DNA from: Talpa occidentalis
Lineage: Eukaryota > Chordata > Mammalia > Eulipotyphla > Talpidae
Direction: 5' to 3'
Length of the DNA: 64,000 nucleotides
Assembly: GCF_014898055.3 (NCBI RefSeq)
Contig: NW_023604861.1
Location: forward strand, 100,628,083-100,692,082
Translations under genes and position numbers: made by a program
The notes under the pieces: generated by a model
What the model was told of the DNA's origin: nothing
What the model saw: only the letters and a program-made list of their open reading frames with translations
Database searches by the model: none
Shown: positions 1 to 11,650 of the stretch, one piece after another
Position numbering within the stretch: position 1 is the stretch's first letter
Layout: each line of letters opens with the position of its first letter

Positions 1-299
1 CTAGTGGAGTGTTAACTATGAATTTAATAAGTTCAGTATGGGCCCAATACCTCATGTATTTTAGGGTCATTTATTTCCCTCTGTACTTCACACTGAAGAA
101 ATCAGTCTGAAGTACCATTTTCAACACATCACTAAATCACAGTCCTGTTCTCAAGGATATAGAATGACCTCCTAGTGCCTCTCAAACAAAATCCAAATTC
201 CTCAGGCTGGTGTTCAAAGGTATCCATCATCTTACAATCATCATTTCTTGCTGGAACACCTACAATACACAGCCCAATTTATATATATCGTCTAATTTA

Positions 300-432
300 A
301 TCCATGCAGATAAGAAATACTATCACCCTGAATTTGAAGAAGAGGCTTGGGGAGGTTAAGTGATTCCTCCAAAGCTGTAGAGCTACCAGGCACCAGTGAG
401 ACTAAACCTCTATTTGTCTAGGTTTAAGGACC
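300..432 (+). repeat. MIR remnant
   Basis: Contains the MIR-type block GAGGCTTGGGGAGGTTAAGT followed by a TGATTCCTCCAAAGCTGTAG-like stretch, matching the conserved core of this ancient tRNA-derived SINE. The edges are approximate. Confidence 0.55.
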
Positions 433-2359
433 AGATTTTCTCCACTGCTGCTTTGCCTAATCTCCCATTACCCTCTGGTGTCACTGCCTGGATGGAGGAC
501 CTCATTCCTCTGAGAAGTGCTGGTCTTCAACCTAAAATGATAGAATTAGACCTGCTTTTTGAAAACATCACTAGCTCTCCAAACAGCACCTGCTGTTCTC
601 TACTGTTTTCAACTGCATAACCTTTTGATGTCTGTATTTGTTTCACATGGATAAGTCTTGTGTCTTCAACAAAGCTAAACACTTCTTGCAGGCTGGGGCC
701 CCATCTGTTTCTTTTGCATGCCTTGCAGTATCTATAATAGGTTAGGAATGCAGATAGCTATGACTGTTACTAATAGAACTCATAATGAGCGGTCCCTCGA
801 ATTCTATCATTTATTCCTTAAAACAAACTCACCTACAAGGCAGGGCAGGAATATCAACCATTTTGGGGATGAGTTGGTTGTGGCCAAGGACATGCAAGTG
901 GTAAAGAGTTAAGGAGCAGTAGAGGAGGGCGAACTCAGGGTTTGGGACTCTTGTCCAGTGGCATGCTGCTGGTTATGGTCCACTTCTGAGCTGTCCACTG
1001 GGGTTTCTACCCAAAGTTTTTGTTGGTTTGCTGCTGCTTTATATTTTCAGTCACAGATCTACCTGATTAATCTTCCTTTGGATTCATGCACAAGCTCTCC
1101 ACCGCGTACTTTAGTCTCACTGCATCTATATTCCCTATAGCCCCCACTGCCACTCACCCCATAGATGCCTATTGTTGAATCAACGAGTAACTAGTATGGC
1201 GCTTCTGCTGATTTTCATGATATTCTAAAGCAGCATTCTCCAAGATGTGCTTTTAGTTCATATATTCCAGGAAGAAAGGTTTCCATGATCAGAGATGTGT
1301 GGGAAATGACACAGCCATACTGGACAGTTCAGGAGAGCCCAGTAGATTTCTAGGGTTGGCATGTTGAGGGGGAAAATGTGGGGGCCTTGGCACACCATGA
1401 GAGACTTTTCATCTGCCCCCATTAGGATGTTGCTTGTATGGGGAAGGGCAGGTTAGCAACATCTTGCTTCAAAGCAAAGCAGAACTGGTCTGGGTGGTGG
1501 AGTATGAAGTTTGTAGCCATAAAGAGTCCCATTGTACTATGGGATTCAGGGAGACAAGTGTTTCTGGTTTCTGTAAGGTGACCTGGCCGGCTCAGAGTGA
1601 AATAGTGTCACCGTTAGTGGAAGGTTAGTAGTATGATGCTACTTCCCAGTCATTTTCATTCTGCAAACTCATTTCTAAAGAGAGTGTCTTTGTATTAATC
1701 TTGGGGCGGGGGAAGTAGTAAAAGAAACCTTACTTTTATTCCAATGAATACATTCCTTTCCAGCAAAAAGGGCAAACACACAGTATGGCTGACACTTCAC
1801 TTGCTACTTCTGTGTTCCCTCTGCATAGAGAAGCATGGAATTGAAAACTTTATGTGGCCTCAAGCATCTGAAACTTTTAGATCTGCTTTAGAAGACTTGT
1901 GTTCTCTCTCCTTACCTAGGGGCCTCTGATAGCTGCTGGAAGAAATGACAAGAGCTTCCTTTCATCACCGAGGGGTTCATGTCTTTGTAATTATCTCAGT
2001 GACATTTAGAAAGAATTTGCTTAAAGCACTTTATAACTATACTTAGGCTAGAATTCAAGCCTAGCTCATTCAGGAGCGACAGGATTCACATTTCAACATG
2101 AAAAGAAAACTCAACTTATATGAATTTAACCTTTAAAGTGACAAAGAAGGGCCAGGACAGGGGTGTTGTCACAGATACTAACGCCTTATTATCATCTATC
2201 TCCACAATTCCCCTTGGCACTGTAGATGACCAAGGAACCCCATTATTTCCTATAACTAAATACTCTTTAGTTTCTCAACAAACTATAGCATAAAGCTGGC
2301 TTTGAAGAAGCCTATCGAACTCCTCTCTTGTATTTTACTTCTATATATTTTTTTGTTTC

Positions 2360-2506
2360 AAATTATTCCCATTAGACTGTCTGCTCTATGAAGACAGTGA
2401 CCATTTCTGTCAGATAATTGCCATAGGCCAGTGCCATGCACTATGTCTGTTGCAGGTGCTCAATAAATATTTGTGGTACACTAAATGAGTGAATGAACGA
2501 ATGAAA
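2360..2506 (+). repeat. L2 LINE 3' end
   Basis: Has the characteristic L2 tail: a 'gtctgctctatgaagacag' block, then GCCATGCACTATG, then GGTGCTCAATAAATATTTGT and a GAATGAACGAATGA ending. Confidence 0.6.
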
Positions 2507-2537
2507 TAATTTAGTTCCTGGAAAAAGTCAAAGTTCC

Positions 2538-2962
2538 ATTAACCTATAGTTTTTATAGATTAATGTTGCTAAGGGCTTTCATCTTCTATAGGGTGATACA
2601 TAAACATATGCATATGTATACATACATGCAGGTTGATATAGATATGGAGAGGACAGAAAATATCAGGAGAGCTGGCTTATTTTAGGATGAACAAAGAAAT
2701 CTTGGTACAGAGCAGAGAGATACTGAAGAAGAAATGAGAATTGTGAGGAAATAAAACTTCCTTGGATTTCTCAGTGTTTCTGAGAAAAGCTTCAGCTTCC
2801 TTAGAGGAGCCTGGAAGGGGAAAAACCTGTGGGAATTGAAGAGCCACTCTATGAACTTGAGACAAAGACAGAACTGCTTTCAGGTGTGATGATGTTCTAA
2901 GGGACAGTACAAAAGGTGAGAAAGCCCTTAGCAACATTAATCCATAAAAACTATAGGTTAAT
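2538..2962. repeat. 43-bp near-perfect inverted repeat with 339-bp spacer
   Basis: The arm at 2538-2580 is the reverse complement of 2920-2962 with a single mismatch. Both arms carry ACCTATAGTTTTTAT and the TTAATGTTGCTAAGGGCTTT block in opposite orientation. In a minus-strand (AFF2) transcript the one mismatch would be a G-U wobble, giving an uninterrupted 43-pair stem. No flanking target-site duplication is visible, so it does not look like a simple transposon with terminal inverted repeats. The spacer is not recognised. Confidence 0.9.
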
Positions 2963-3941
2963 GTAACCACTGGGGGCTGTGCTCTCTCAATGGTGCTCCC
3001 CCCTCACCTCCCTGGTTTACATAAGTGGGTTTGGTTTCATTTAGAACCTACTTAGAAATTTTGGGCCCCAAAATGGTACAAAGGGATGTAGGTATAAAAT
3101 TAAATCCTATGATTCTTAGTAATGTCAAATGATTATACATTCAAGAAGAAAACAATTTTATTTTTTTTATAAAATAAAATCTATCCTACACAGATCCACA
3201 GATATGAGAAATCTGCTCTTAACCCTTTCTCAAGAATCGCCATGCTCTGAAGTACTATTTAATTTTCCCTTGCTCCCTTTAAAATAGAAATTGCAATGGT
3301 GTTTATTGGGACTTACAATGTTTTCATATGAGACACCTAAATTTTCCTCATAGGTACTCATAGCTATAAAACTTTCATTATTATTTGTAGGTTAGTGCTA
3401 ATTTTTCTTTTTGTATTTTCACAAAGAAAACACAGTTAAGAAGGTTTTTATTAATATTTATAGTCCTTGTTCTTCTAATCCATGACAAACTGTGAAAAGG
3501 TAGATTCTAACCATGTCTAATCCATAAAACTCCTTTCCCAGTGATAAATGGTAGCTGCACTTCCAGGTGGTGAGCTGCCCTGTGTGGTGACTGCCTTGGC
3601 CATCCATAGGTATTTCCAGTCAGTGATATTTACAGCATATTGGAAATTTCTGGAAGTGAAGGAGAGATTTCTGGACAATGAAAGATGAAGTTTCTGTATT
3701 TCAAAGAACATCTGTAGTTAGGAAAAGTGTGGAGGGAACACCACGGGGGACAATGATGAACCCAAACAAACCCAGATGGGCTGCCAAGGGGTGGTGGGCT
3801 ACTGGTCAGGACTCTTAGGTCAGTCCTCCCATTAAGGCATTGAGATTGGGGGAGGCAAGAGGAGTGACAAGCACACTACAGGGATTGACAGTACTCCCCA
3901 AAAAAGCAGGCAGGAGAGGGGATCCGGGTGAGCAGTCTTAC

Positions 3942-4128
3942 CTCGGGGCTGGAGTAGTGGGGTGGCTTGCTGCCCTCATTCTCACTAGAACTGCTCTCTG
4001 TCTCGGAGTCCGATCCTGAACTGCTTTCCGAGTCACTGGAGGAGCTGCTGCCGCTGCTGCTGCTGCCGCTGCTGCTGCCCTTGCTGGAAGGCACAGAGGA
4101 TCGGCAATTGGCCTGCTGGACCACAGCG
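3942..4128 (-). CDS. AFF2: AFF2 coding exon, serine-rich transactivation tract
   Basis: This 187-nt internal exon has an acceptor AG at 4130-4129 after a pyrimidine-rich stretch and a donor GTAAGA starting at 3941. It begins with one base that completes a Ser codon from the previous exon, then reads 62 codons: [11 protein letters not shown], a poly-Ser/Gly run, alternating Ser and acidic residues ([18 protein letters not shown]), and KPPHYSSPE, ending at a codon boundary. The AF4/FMR2 family has just such a Ser/acidic transactivation tract followed by a WQLDKW-type motif, which here must lie in an exon beyond position 1. The family scaffolds elongation factors (P-TEFb/super elongation complex type) in the nucleus; loss of human AFF2 causes FRAXE intellectual disability. 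VVQQ..CR and KPPH..SSPE match AFF2 as I remember it, better than AFF1, AFF3 or AFF4. The Ser run is encoded by short imperfect AGC/GGC repeats, so its length probably varies between species. Confidence 0.92.
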
Positions 4129-4965
4129 CTGCCAGCCAGGGAGGCCCCCAGGAAGGAAAGGGAAGGAAAGGCAAGTGAGCAAACACAAATACACCACCCA
4201 GTGAGCTGTCATTCACCCAAAGGGAAGAGGAGGCCTCTGCCAGCCATCACCTGGAACTCAAAGACCAATCAACATAGTCACAGGCAGCCTAAGGGTTAAA
4301 AATTATATACATAAATAAAATTGGGAATGAAGGCTGGCGCCCCTTGAAAGGAAGGCTCTAGTTATTTGTGTGGTCATTTTAGAAGGGACAGTGGCATAAT
4401 TTTAGAGTGACTCTTTCTATTTTGCTGCTGCTTCTGGGAATGGCTTTTCAAATGCATTCCCGAATCCAATCAGCTACAAAAATGCAAGGAAATCCAAAAA
4501 TACTTGAAATGTTTTGCAAACAATGACAATGTCTGCTTTATTTTAGGAAGGGGGCTGTTCTGTTCTGTGCTTCCATGGCCTACTAGAAGGTTCCAGAGGC
4601 TGTCAAAATCCTGCTTCCCTCCTCTCCTGGCCCATAGAGTGCTATAGTCTTTACCAGAGCTGGTGTGCTGTATAAACAAGTCACTTTCCACTGAGCCCTT
4701 TCTTAAAGAACTGAAGATCCATCACTTACATGTTTTTATGTATTCCAGACTTTAAAATTCAACCCCAGTTTAGTGGGCTTTTAGCAACAGTATTTCAAAT
4801 TTATACTTGATGTTCATATTACATGCTGAAATTTGCCAGAAAGTCATACACATACAGACAACAGGAAAAACTGATGCTTTCTAATGGTAATTAATTAACC
4901 ACAAAATTCAAATAGCACATAACCACCCAGAGTGTTTGAGCCAAAAAGAAAGTTTCAGTACTCAC

Positions 4966-5040
4966 ATAATATTCAACATCTTCAAAGTCCTTATTAATTG
5001 CATTGAAACACATATGAATCTGTTCTTTTGAGTTCAAATT
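4966..5040 (-). other. Exon-like island 1 (unproven)
   Basis: A 75-nt segment on the AFF2 strand bounded by an acceptor-like GGGTTTAG (AG at 5042-5041) and a strong donor GTGAGTAC starting at 4965. It is open as 25 codons starting NLNSKEQIHMCFNA and ending FEDVEYY. I do not recognise the peptide. It cannot be a coding cassette of AFF2 between the micro-exon and the Ser-rich exon, because the phase 2 entry gives an immediate stop. It may be a chance match, a poison exon, or a remnant of something else. Confidence 0.3.
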
Positions 5041-5727
5041 CTAAACCCAGAAAATTCAGTGATCGCTTTTTTCATGTTGAGTTAGCAAATAACTGCTTGC
5101 CCCTTCCAACTGTGACCACTGCTTCAATAAGACTGAACAGTGGAGAAGGCCAGGGGGAAACTGTCAGGGTTTATGGCTTCAAGTGCAAAGCAGCCTGGAC
5201 AAGGTAATGGACCCTTTTCACCCACCCCTTAAATCTTTGAAAAATGCTTTGCCCAAGGACAGATTCTCATAAATCCTCAGGGTAGGGGTAAGGAGGGGGG
5301 TTAGTACTCATAGGAGCCTTGCTTCTCTTAGAAGGATGACAAGACAAGAAACTATCTTGCAGGATCTATCTGAAAGCAAAAAAAAAAAAACTGTTTTGAA
5401 CTGCAGGTTAGGGGAAAGTGGAGTTTGAACATAACCTTCCCTAGTGGTTTAGTGGTTTTTATTTCTTCCATCAATGACACGGTCCATACCTATTATCTGA
5501 AAAAATTTTCTAACATCAGAAACATCTGCACGTTTATGCCTTGCCTGAGATGCAGCAATTTCTTTTCCAGCCTACCATTTGTGTCTGGTGTTGAGTGAGG
5601 AATCCTGGATCGTTAGACAGAGGCAGGGGAGGGAAAGTTGCTAGTCAAAGGGCTGTACTATTTGTTTCCTTTCTTACAAACTAAAATCCACCTTTCCTGT
5701 TGTATAAGTTGAAACCTCTATAGAGTC

Positions 5728-5757
5728 ATAATAATAATAATAATAATAATAATAAAG
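5728..5757. repeat. (TAA)n microsatellite
   Basis: About nine uninterrupted ATA/TAA trinucleotide units. Confidence 0.95.
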
Positions 5758-6518
5758 ACTCTGACCAAGCATGACCTCCTGGGGTCCATGTTAGCCAGTA
5801 GGCCCCTAAACAATGAGAGAAAAACCCCAAACAAAAAAAAAATTGCCCAAAGCAAAAGAACACATGGTAGAGGAAAGAGGTGTGTCTCTGCCACATTCTG
5901 GAAGGATGATCGCTGAAGACTGGGAAATCAAGATGAATAAAGAACATTTTGATTGGTTTTGTATGATGGTCAAAGGTTTTGATCACCAAGCAGTGCATTC
6001 TATCTGCTTGAACTCAAGCAACAAAGAAGGTGACGGTGCTTGGTGTACCTGGGTGTCATGGGGCAGCAGGAGCAGCAATGCACAGAGCTCCCTGGGGTCT
6101 GAACTACAAAGTGACTGGCTGTCTCCTGAAAAAGCAGCACTTTAATTTCTGTGAAAATGTCCATTAAACAGTTACCATGCTGCCTTCCTTTTATGACAGT
6201 GGCTGTAGAATAATGAGATACCCTAGCCCAAGCAGACAGAATCTCAGATCTGAATTAGATGGGCAGAAAAGGCTTCTACTTTTATGTTTCTCTTCTTTAA
6301 ATCAGGAAATTGACTTAAAATGACAGGTTTATTGGCGTAACCATTATTTGTTTTTAAAACAGTTCAGAGAACCAAGAGTTTCAGGTTTTTATTCATGGTA
6401 TGCTGGAAAGGGCTGATGATGCCTCTAGGGTCAGGGTTGAATACATTCGTGTTCCAATGGTCCTCATGGAGAATATATCTCCAGAGACCATCTGTGCAGA
6501 GAATGGAAGCAGGCTTAC

Positions 6519-6683
6519 CTGGAAGGGTTCTGGGGGCCCTAGTTGAGGCATGGGGATGACTACACCTCTCTCAATGAAGTTTACTCCATTAACTAGTCTT
6601 TGGGGAAGGGTTGGTCATTCAGGCCTCAACATAATGATAGTTCTTGCTACGAGTTCATGCAGTTGTTTTGTCTGTTGGGGCAG
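6519..6683 (-). other. Exon-like island 2 (unproven)
   Basis: A 165-nt segment on the AFF2 strand with a pyrimidine-rich acceptor (CACTCTCACTGCAG, AG at 6685-6684) and a strong donor CAG|GTAAGCC (exon end at 6519). It reads as 55 codons with one in-frame TGA at codon 23, starting LPQQTKQLHELVART and ending PMPQLGPPEPFQ. The same frame stays open upstream to about 6843. I do not recognise the protein. Entry from the AFF2 micro-exon in phase 2 meets a stop. It could be a non-coding or poison exon, a decayed exon, or chance. Confidence 0.3.
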
Positions 6684-8014
6684 CTGCAGTGAGAGTGGCA
6701 GAATAAAGCTGAGGAAAGTCATCAGTGCAGGAATAGTACTAAGAAAAGGTTTCGTGAAGCCAGGAAGGGTTTTTAGAGTCACAGAGTCAAGATGGAAAAA
6801 GATAACAGAAAGATCTGGAAAGAAGACTGTAGGTTCTTCATGGATTTAAAATTGTAAGCTGAAAATTTTAGTGTGGTAACTGGTTGTCATGTCTGCATAC
6901 CAAGGATACTTAAGGAAATTAACTTAAAAATTAACTCTTTCCTGAAATGATAAAAATGACTGGATGACATGACACCAGAGCCTTGGACAATTTCTAGGAT
7001 TGCTCTCAGAGAATATATCTTTATCAGCCCTTTTAGGAAGAAGGTGCCGGTGAGTTTTCTGACATGAAAATGTTACTTTATGTCACCAAACTTAGCACAG
7101 TGGTTGGTGTGTTCGCATTTGATCACTGAAAATAAGATCAATAGAAAAAAAAATCCCTCATTGAGTTAGTGAGTTAAAAATAAAGGAGTTAGCCTTCAAA
7201 ATTATTGTAATCTATTTTCCAATAAAACATATTTAAGTGGAGTTCAGCTCCTCTTATGTCCTTTCAATTTTAATACTTCTTCCTTTCAGAGAATTATTTT
7301 CTTATTTGCCCTCTAAATTTCATCTGCTATTAATTAAGCACAGAGCCCTCTTGGAGTGTTTATTTACTTTTTGCATTTTGATTTCATGAAATGTTTTACT
7401 GATTTTGTAAGTCGTCAAGACCAAATACATCTTGGAGAGAGTCCAGGTTTATTCTAAAAGGTCAGCTTGTTGTAGGAGTCCTTTCCTTTGGTTGTAGTGA
7501 CACATCACATTCCTTCATGAAGCTGGCTCTGTTGAGTTTGAATTCAGACTGCAAAAGAAAAGATCTGGAATCTAAATGACAAATCCTGGACCTCACAGTC
7601 AAAGGTGTTTCTGCCTGGCAACCATATTGTTGGGCCTGGAGAGATAAATATCCAAAGTTCTCCACCAGCTTTCAACTAACAAGTGATGAGGAGGGGCCTC
7701 CTTGCCTGGTTGGCAGTGTGGAGGTGGGGGGTACTCTGTTGGCCCTGACCCAATGATGATAGTGCTCCAGTTGCTTCTCACTCAGTACTCTGTAGGAGCT
7801 CAACAAAAACTAGATTTCCATTCTCTGTATTCTTATACCGACAGCACCTTTATTGATATTAATTGATCTAAAACTATAACAACATTAAGAGAATTGAAAA
7901 ATGGTAAAAGCTGGTACCAGGAGGTTCCCTGTTACTGGACTTATATTCCAAAAAATAAAACTCACAGGACTGAATTTTACTATACCTCCAGGAATGATTC
8001 TATAAACATGGCTT

Positions 8015-8445
8015 TTGAAGCTTTTCATGGTCTGGTCTCCATAAGATCTCCAGCTTCACCTCCGAGAGTTCATCCCTAAACCTCAACCATAATAGCAGTA
8101 AATTTCTCATTATTTAGAAAACTTGTGTTGGTTTATAGCTGGGGGCCGTTGTACATGCCATTTCCTGTGCCAGAAAGTTCTATTTTTCCTCTTCTGATTA
8201 CCTCCTACCCGATCTCCAGGACTGAGCTGCAATGCTACCCTATTTTGTTCAGTTTTCCTAATTTCCCCAGGCAAGATTGATGTTTCCTCCCCTGAGCTAC
8301 TCTATACTCCAGCACACTCCTCATTTCTCTACTATAGACTTTACCATATTAAGGACAGGAATTATCTCATTTATCCTTATATCCTCAGAGCTAGCAGAGG
8401 ACTTGGCATAGATTATCAATAAATATTGATTGAATGAATAAAAAA
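8015..8445 (+). repeat. L2 LINE 3' portion
   Basis: Ends with the L2-type sequence 'ttaaggacaggaattatctc', a CTTGGCATAG block, and TCAATAAATATTGATTGAAT then GAATAA. The upstream part (CCTGTGCCAGAAAGTTC, CTCCAGGACTGAGCTGCAAT) also fits L2. Confidence 0.6.
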
Positions 8446-9027
8446 GAAATAATGTGATACAGTAAGTCAGTGTATTTTATTATACTATGAAATAGCCCAC
8501 GAGAGGTTTACATATATATGAATGGTTGTTTGTTTGTTTGTTTGTGGTTAAATGTTGCCTTGGGGCTGCCTAGGAGTTCATAAAACGTAACTTTAGAAAG
8601 CTATCATCTACATTATAGGTTGAAAATTGACATCTACAGGGACTGGGCAAGTAGGACACACAAATGAAGTATCCAGGTATAATAAAAACAAATGCCTAAA
8701 GAGTGATCATAAGTGGCAGTGGACCCTTGGCTATCTAGTGGGGAAAGCATCAAACTGGATGTCCATGTGGGTTAGTACTATTTCCCCACACTGCATATTT
8801 GTGTCACATGGAAATGAGAGCACAGTGTTAAAAACCCTTTGATTTTTCAGAGGAAGCTCCCAAACCTGATGTCTATATCAAAACTCCTGATTTGAAAATG
8901 CTAGTAACTAATTTGAAAAAGTTTTAGCAATATCTGTAAGTCAGATGAGGCCTGGCAAGCAGTAGTTTGAGGCCCTTAGTCAATGTCCTATTAACACACA
9001 CTTTGAATCCCTCAGATGGGTCCATTT

Positions 9028-9290
9028 TTTTAAAAGATTAATTTATTTATTTATATAAGCACTGAGTACAGTCAGAAGTGCGGGAGGGTGAAAGAATTCA
9101 GCAGAGTCAGAGCGGGGAGCAGAACAGGCAGACTGACAAAGTACACTGCTGAGGGGAGCAGCGGGTGTGGCAGGAGAGGTCTGCGTTCCATGTGGGACCC
9201 TTGCTGGTGGCGGGGGATTGAACCAGTGCCACAGAGGCTGCAGGCAGCTTCGCAGCCCAGCGCTCAACCACTGTGCCACCGGGGAGGCCC
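9028..9290 (-). mobile_element. tRNA-derived SINE, full length, with 14-bp TSD
   Basis: A minus-strand member of the dominant SINE family. Its head reads (reverse complement) GGGCCTCCCCGGTGGCACAG, followed by a tRNA-like half with A box (TGGCACAGTGG) and B box, a unique middle (GAGGGGAGCAG on the plus strand), and an ATAAATAAAT tail. The flanks carry the duplication AGATGGGTCCATTT at 9014-9027 and 9291-9304. Confidence 0.92.
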
Positions 9291-9317
9291 AGATGGGTCC
9301 ATTTAAAAGAGGAATTC

Positions 9318-9573
9318 ACAGCACCATCCTGGTGGCATAGGGGTTGAGTCTCAGCGCTATCACCAGCCACTGCAGCATGATTTCTATCCTGGCTAGGGAG
9401 CTACCAACATGGCACAGCAGACATCTGTCTTGCCCTCTGCTCCCCTCAGCAGTGTATTTCAGCCAATCTGCCTGTTCTGCTCCCCACTCTGTCTCTGGTG
9501 AATCCTCTTACTCCCTGCACCTCTGGCCTACACCCCAGTTCTTGTATGCACAAATAATTTTTTTTCAAAGGTA
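9318..9573 (+). mobile_element. tRNA-derived SINE, older subfamily
   Basis: Same family as the 9.03-kb copy but in the opposite orientation 27 bp away, and more diverged. It has the variant head with TCTCAGCGCTATCACCAGCC, the middle CCCCTCAGCAGTGTATTTC, and the GTGAATCCTCTTACTCC-type 3' half. It closely resembles the copy at 61.35 kb. No clear target duplication remains. Confidence 0.85.
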
Positions 9574-10304
9574 AGTGCACACATGCATACACTCACATAG
9601 TAAATAAATGAGATACAAATTTACCCTATAAACAGGGATGTTTAAAAATACATATTTTTAGGGATATATGCTCTTATGTTATTTGAAATAAAAGGGCTTG
9701 TAAATAACCAAAATGCCCAAGAATAGGGAATTAGTAAAATAAATAAGATTGACTTTTAGGAGGGAACACTTTTCAGTATTATGTAGTCATTATTAGCATA
9801 TTAGAATATTTACTGTCACAAAAGATTCTCACAGTGTATGTGTGAAGAAATGAGTCTTTCTAGGATGCCAGTTATCTGAGGGCAGAGAAATTGATCAGGA
9901 GCATCCAAGAGTTGACTTTGCTTCTTCCTGGGAAGAGGATGGGGTTTTGCTGACTGGGTTTTTCTTGAGAATCGGAGGAGCCCAATGTCTATAAATACCT
10001 GATTCTTGGGATTATGAAGCACAGGGAGTGTATAACTTGTCTTGACCCATTAGTGGGGCCCAATCATAAGAGGACTGAGATTTTTAGCACCCTGCTTGTA
10101 CCTGGGGACCCCTGAGACCTGTGAGGACACCTTTGCCCCAGCTATGTTTCTGTACTTTTTGTCAAATAATGGAAGACCTAATCTAACCTAATCCACACGC
10201 ATGGTCTTTTCCTGACAATCTGCTAGTTATAAAGCAACATGGTCATAATTACATAAAGACAAAAAAATACACACACACAGGGAAGAGAAAAACATTGAAA
10301 AGAT

Positions 10305-10500
10305 GTGCAGGTGACCTGAACAACATGAACTGCTCGGGACCATTCACTTGTGGATTATTTTTTCTATCTGTGGTTCTGCTTTCACAATTCAACCAAGTGA
10401 AGGTGTTGGTTGTTTGATTCTTTGTAAGAGCAACCTGTAGATACAGAAAGTCAACTAACTCTAAGGGACTTAAACCTCTGTGCATTTTGACATCCCTGGG
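10305..10500. repeat. Possible DNA-transposon (Tigger/MER2-like) remnant
   Basis: Has TGACCTGAACAACATGAACT followed by a CTGTGGTTCTGCTTTCACAA-like segment and 'tcaactaactctaaggg'. This resembles diverged pogo/Tigger-type terminal sequence (CCCTTGAACAACATGGG). Weak match. Confidence 0.3.
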
Positions 10501-10689
10501 AGTTCTGAAATCCCTTGGATTTGGTATCCCTTGGATACCAGAAGACTGTAGTCAAGTTTCGAGGAGTCACAAGTTATGCTCGAATTTTCAGCTGCTTTGA
10601 GGTTGGTATCCCAAACCACCATGTTGCCCAAGGATTAAGTGTGCTCAGTTAACTGTGGATACTTTTGAATAGAGGAATTATGAAGTTTA

Positions 10690-11650
10690 CTATTTTCCAA
10701 ATGTTCCTACATTTCCACCAATAGAACATGTTACCCTTTCCAAGTTTTTTTGATTGTAGAAGATGATTCTATTAAGGCATTTTTGAATTTAGCTTGCTGG
10801 TATTTTAATTAGAAATCTGAGAGGCTCTATATTGACAGGTGATCTTGAAATATATTTGCATTTATATATCACATTTTGGTATATTTTGCATTATGGTAGT
10901 TTTAACTTAAAACAGAAAATTAGATAATATTTTACCTTTTCACAGTGTTCTAGAAAAATTTGAGTAATATGACAATTAGCTGTTTCTTGAAAGTTTACAG
11001 CTTTCAGTAAAACCAGTCCTTGAGTCTTTTACAATGGTAATTTTTTGATATCTACCACAACTGACTCCTTTGTCGTTGTCTATTTCTCTACTGTGAGAGC
11101 AAGTCCATTCCTTCTTTTTTTCATTTTAAGTATTTTTTCTTTTTCTTACTTCATTGTTCATTTTTGTACAATATTTGATTCTTCCCCTCAGGTGTCGTCA
11201 CCATAGTTCTCCCACCGCCACAGCACCTGTGATCCATCACCAGTGCCTTGTGCTCTTCTCTCCCTCCAATCCTTCTAACATATTTTTCCCAAAAAATTCT
11301 ATTTAATTTATATTTTCATTTATTTATTTCAAAAAATGTATAATATTCTCTTAAAATAAAACATTGTCAATTATATAATATCCCAAATTTTGCCTTCTTT
11401 TCCCTTTATCATCACTGTATTTGCCAAATATTTAATTTTCAGTTGAGCCAAATAATAATTCTCTTGATCTATATAATTCTAGTATTTTCTACCTTCCTTT
11501 TGTCTTCTTCAGGATTATTTTGTAATATTTTTGTAGATTTGCCTTTGAGAATAGCTATGGTTGCAGGCATCATCCTCATTATACTGTGTTTTTATTTTCT
11601 AAATACATTGCTGTAGTTTCAGCCTTCCTGAAATCAAATAATTACTTAGA
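10690..11650 (-). repeat. Old L1 ORF2 remnant, probable
   Basis: T-rich plus strand with stretches resembling reverse-complement L1 ORF2, for example TTCTTGAAAGTTTACAGC followed by AAACCAGTCCTTGAG. Heavily decayed with stops in all frames. Boundaries uncertain. Confidence 0.35.

Larger units (their letters stand above)
1..3941 (-). other. AFF2 intron 3' of the Ser-rich exon (partial)
   Basis: Intronic sequence downstream of the 3942-4128 exon in transcript order. It holds a MIR remnant near 300-430, an L2 3' end near 2360-2506, and a 43-bp inverted repeat (arms 2538-2580 and 2920-2962). I see nothing recognisable in 433-2359 or 2963-3941. The next AFF2 exon, expected to encode the WQLDKW-type motif, is not in this stretch. 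Confidence 0.8.
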
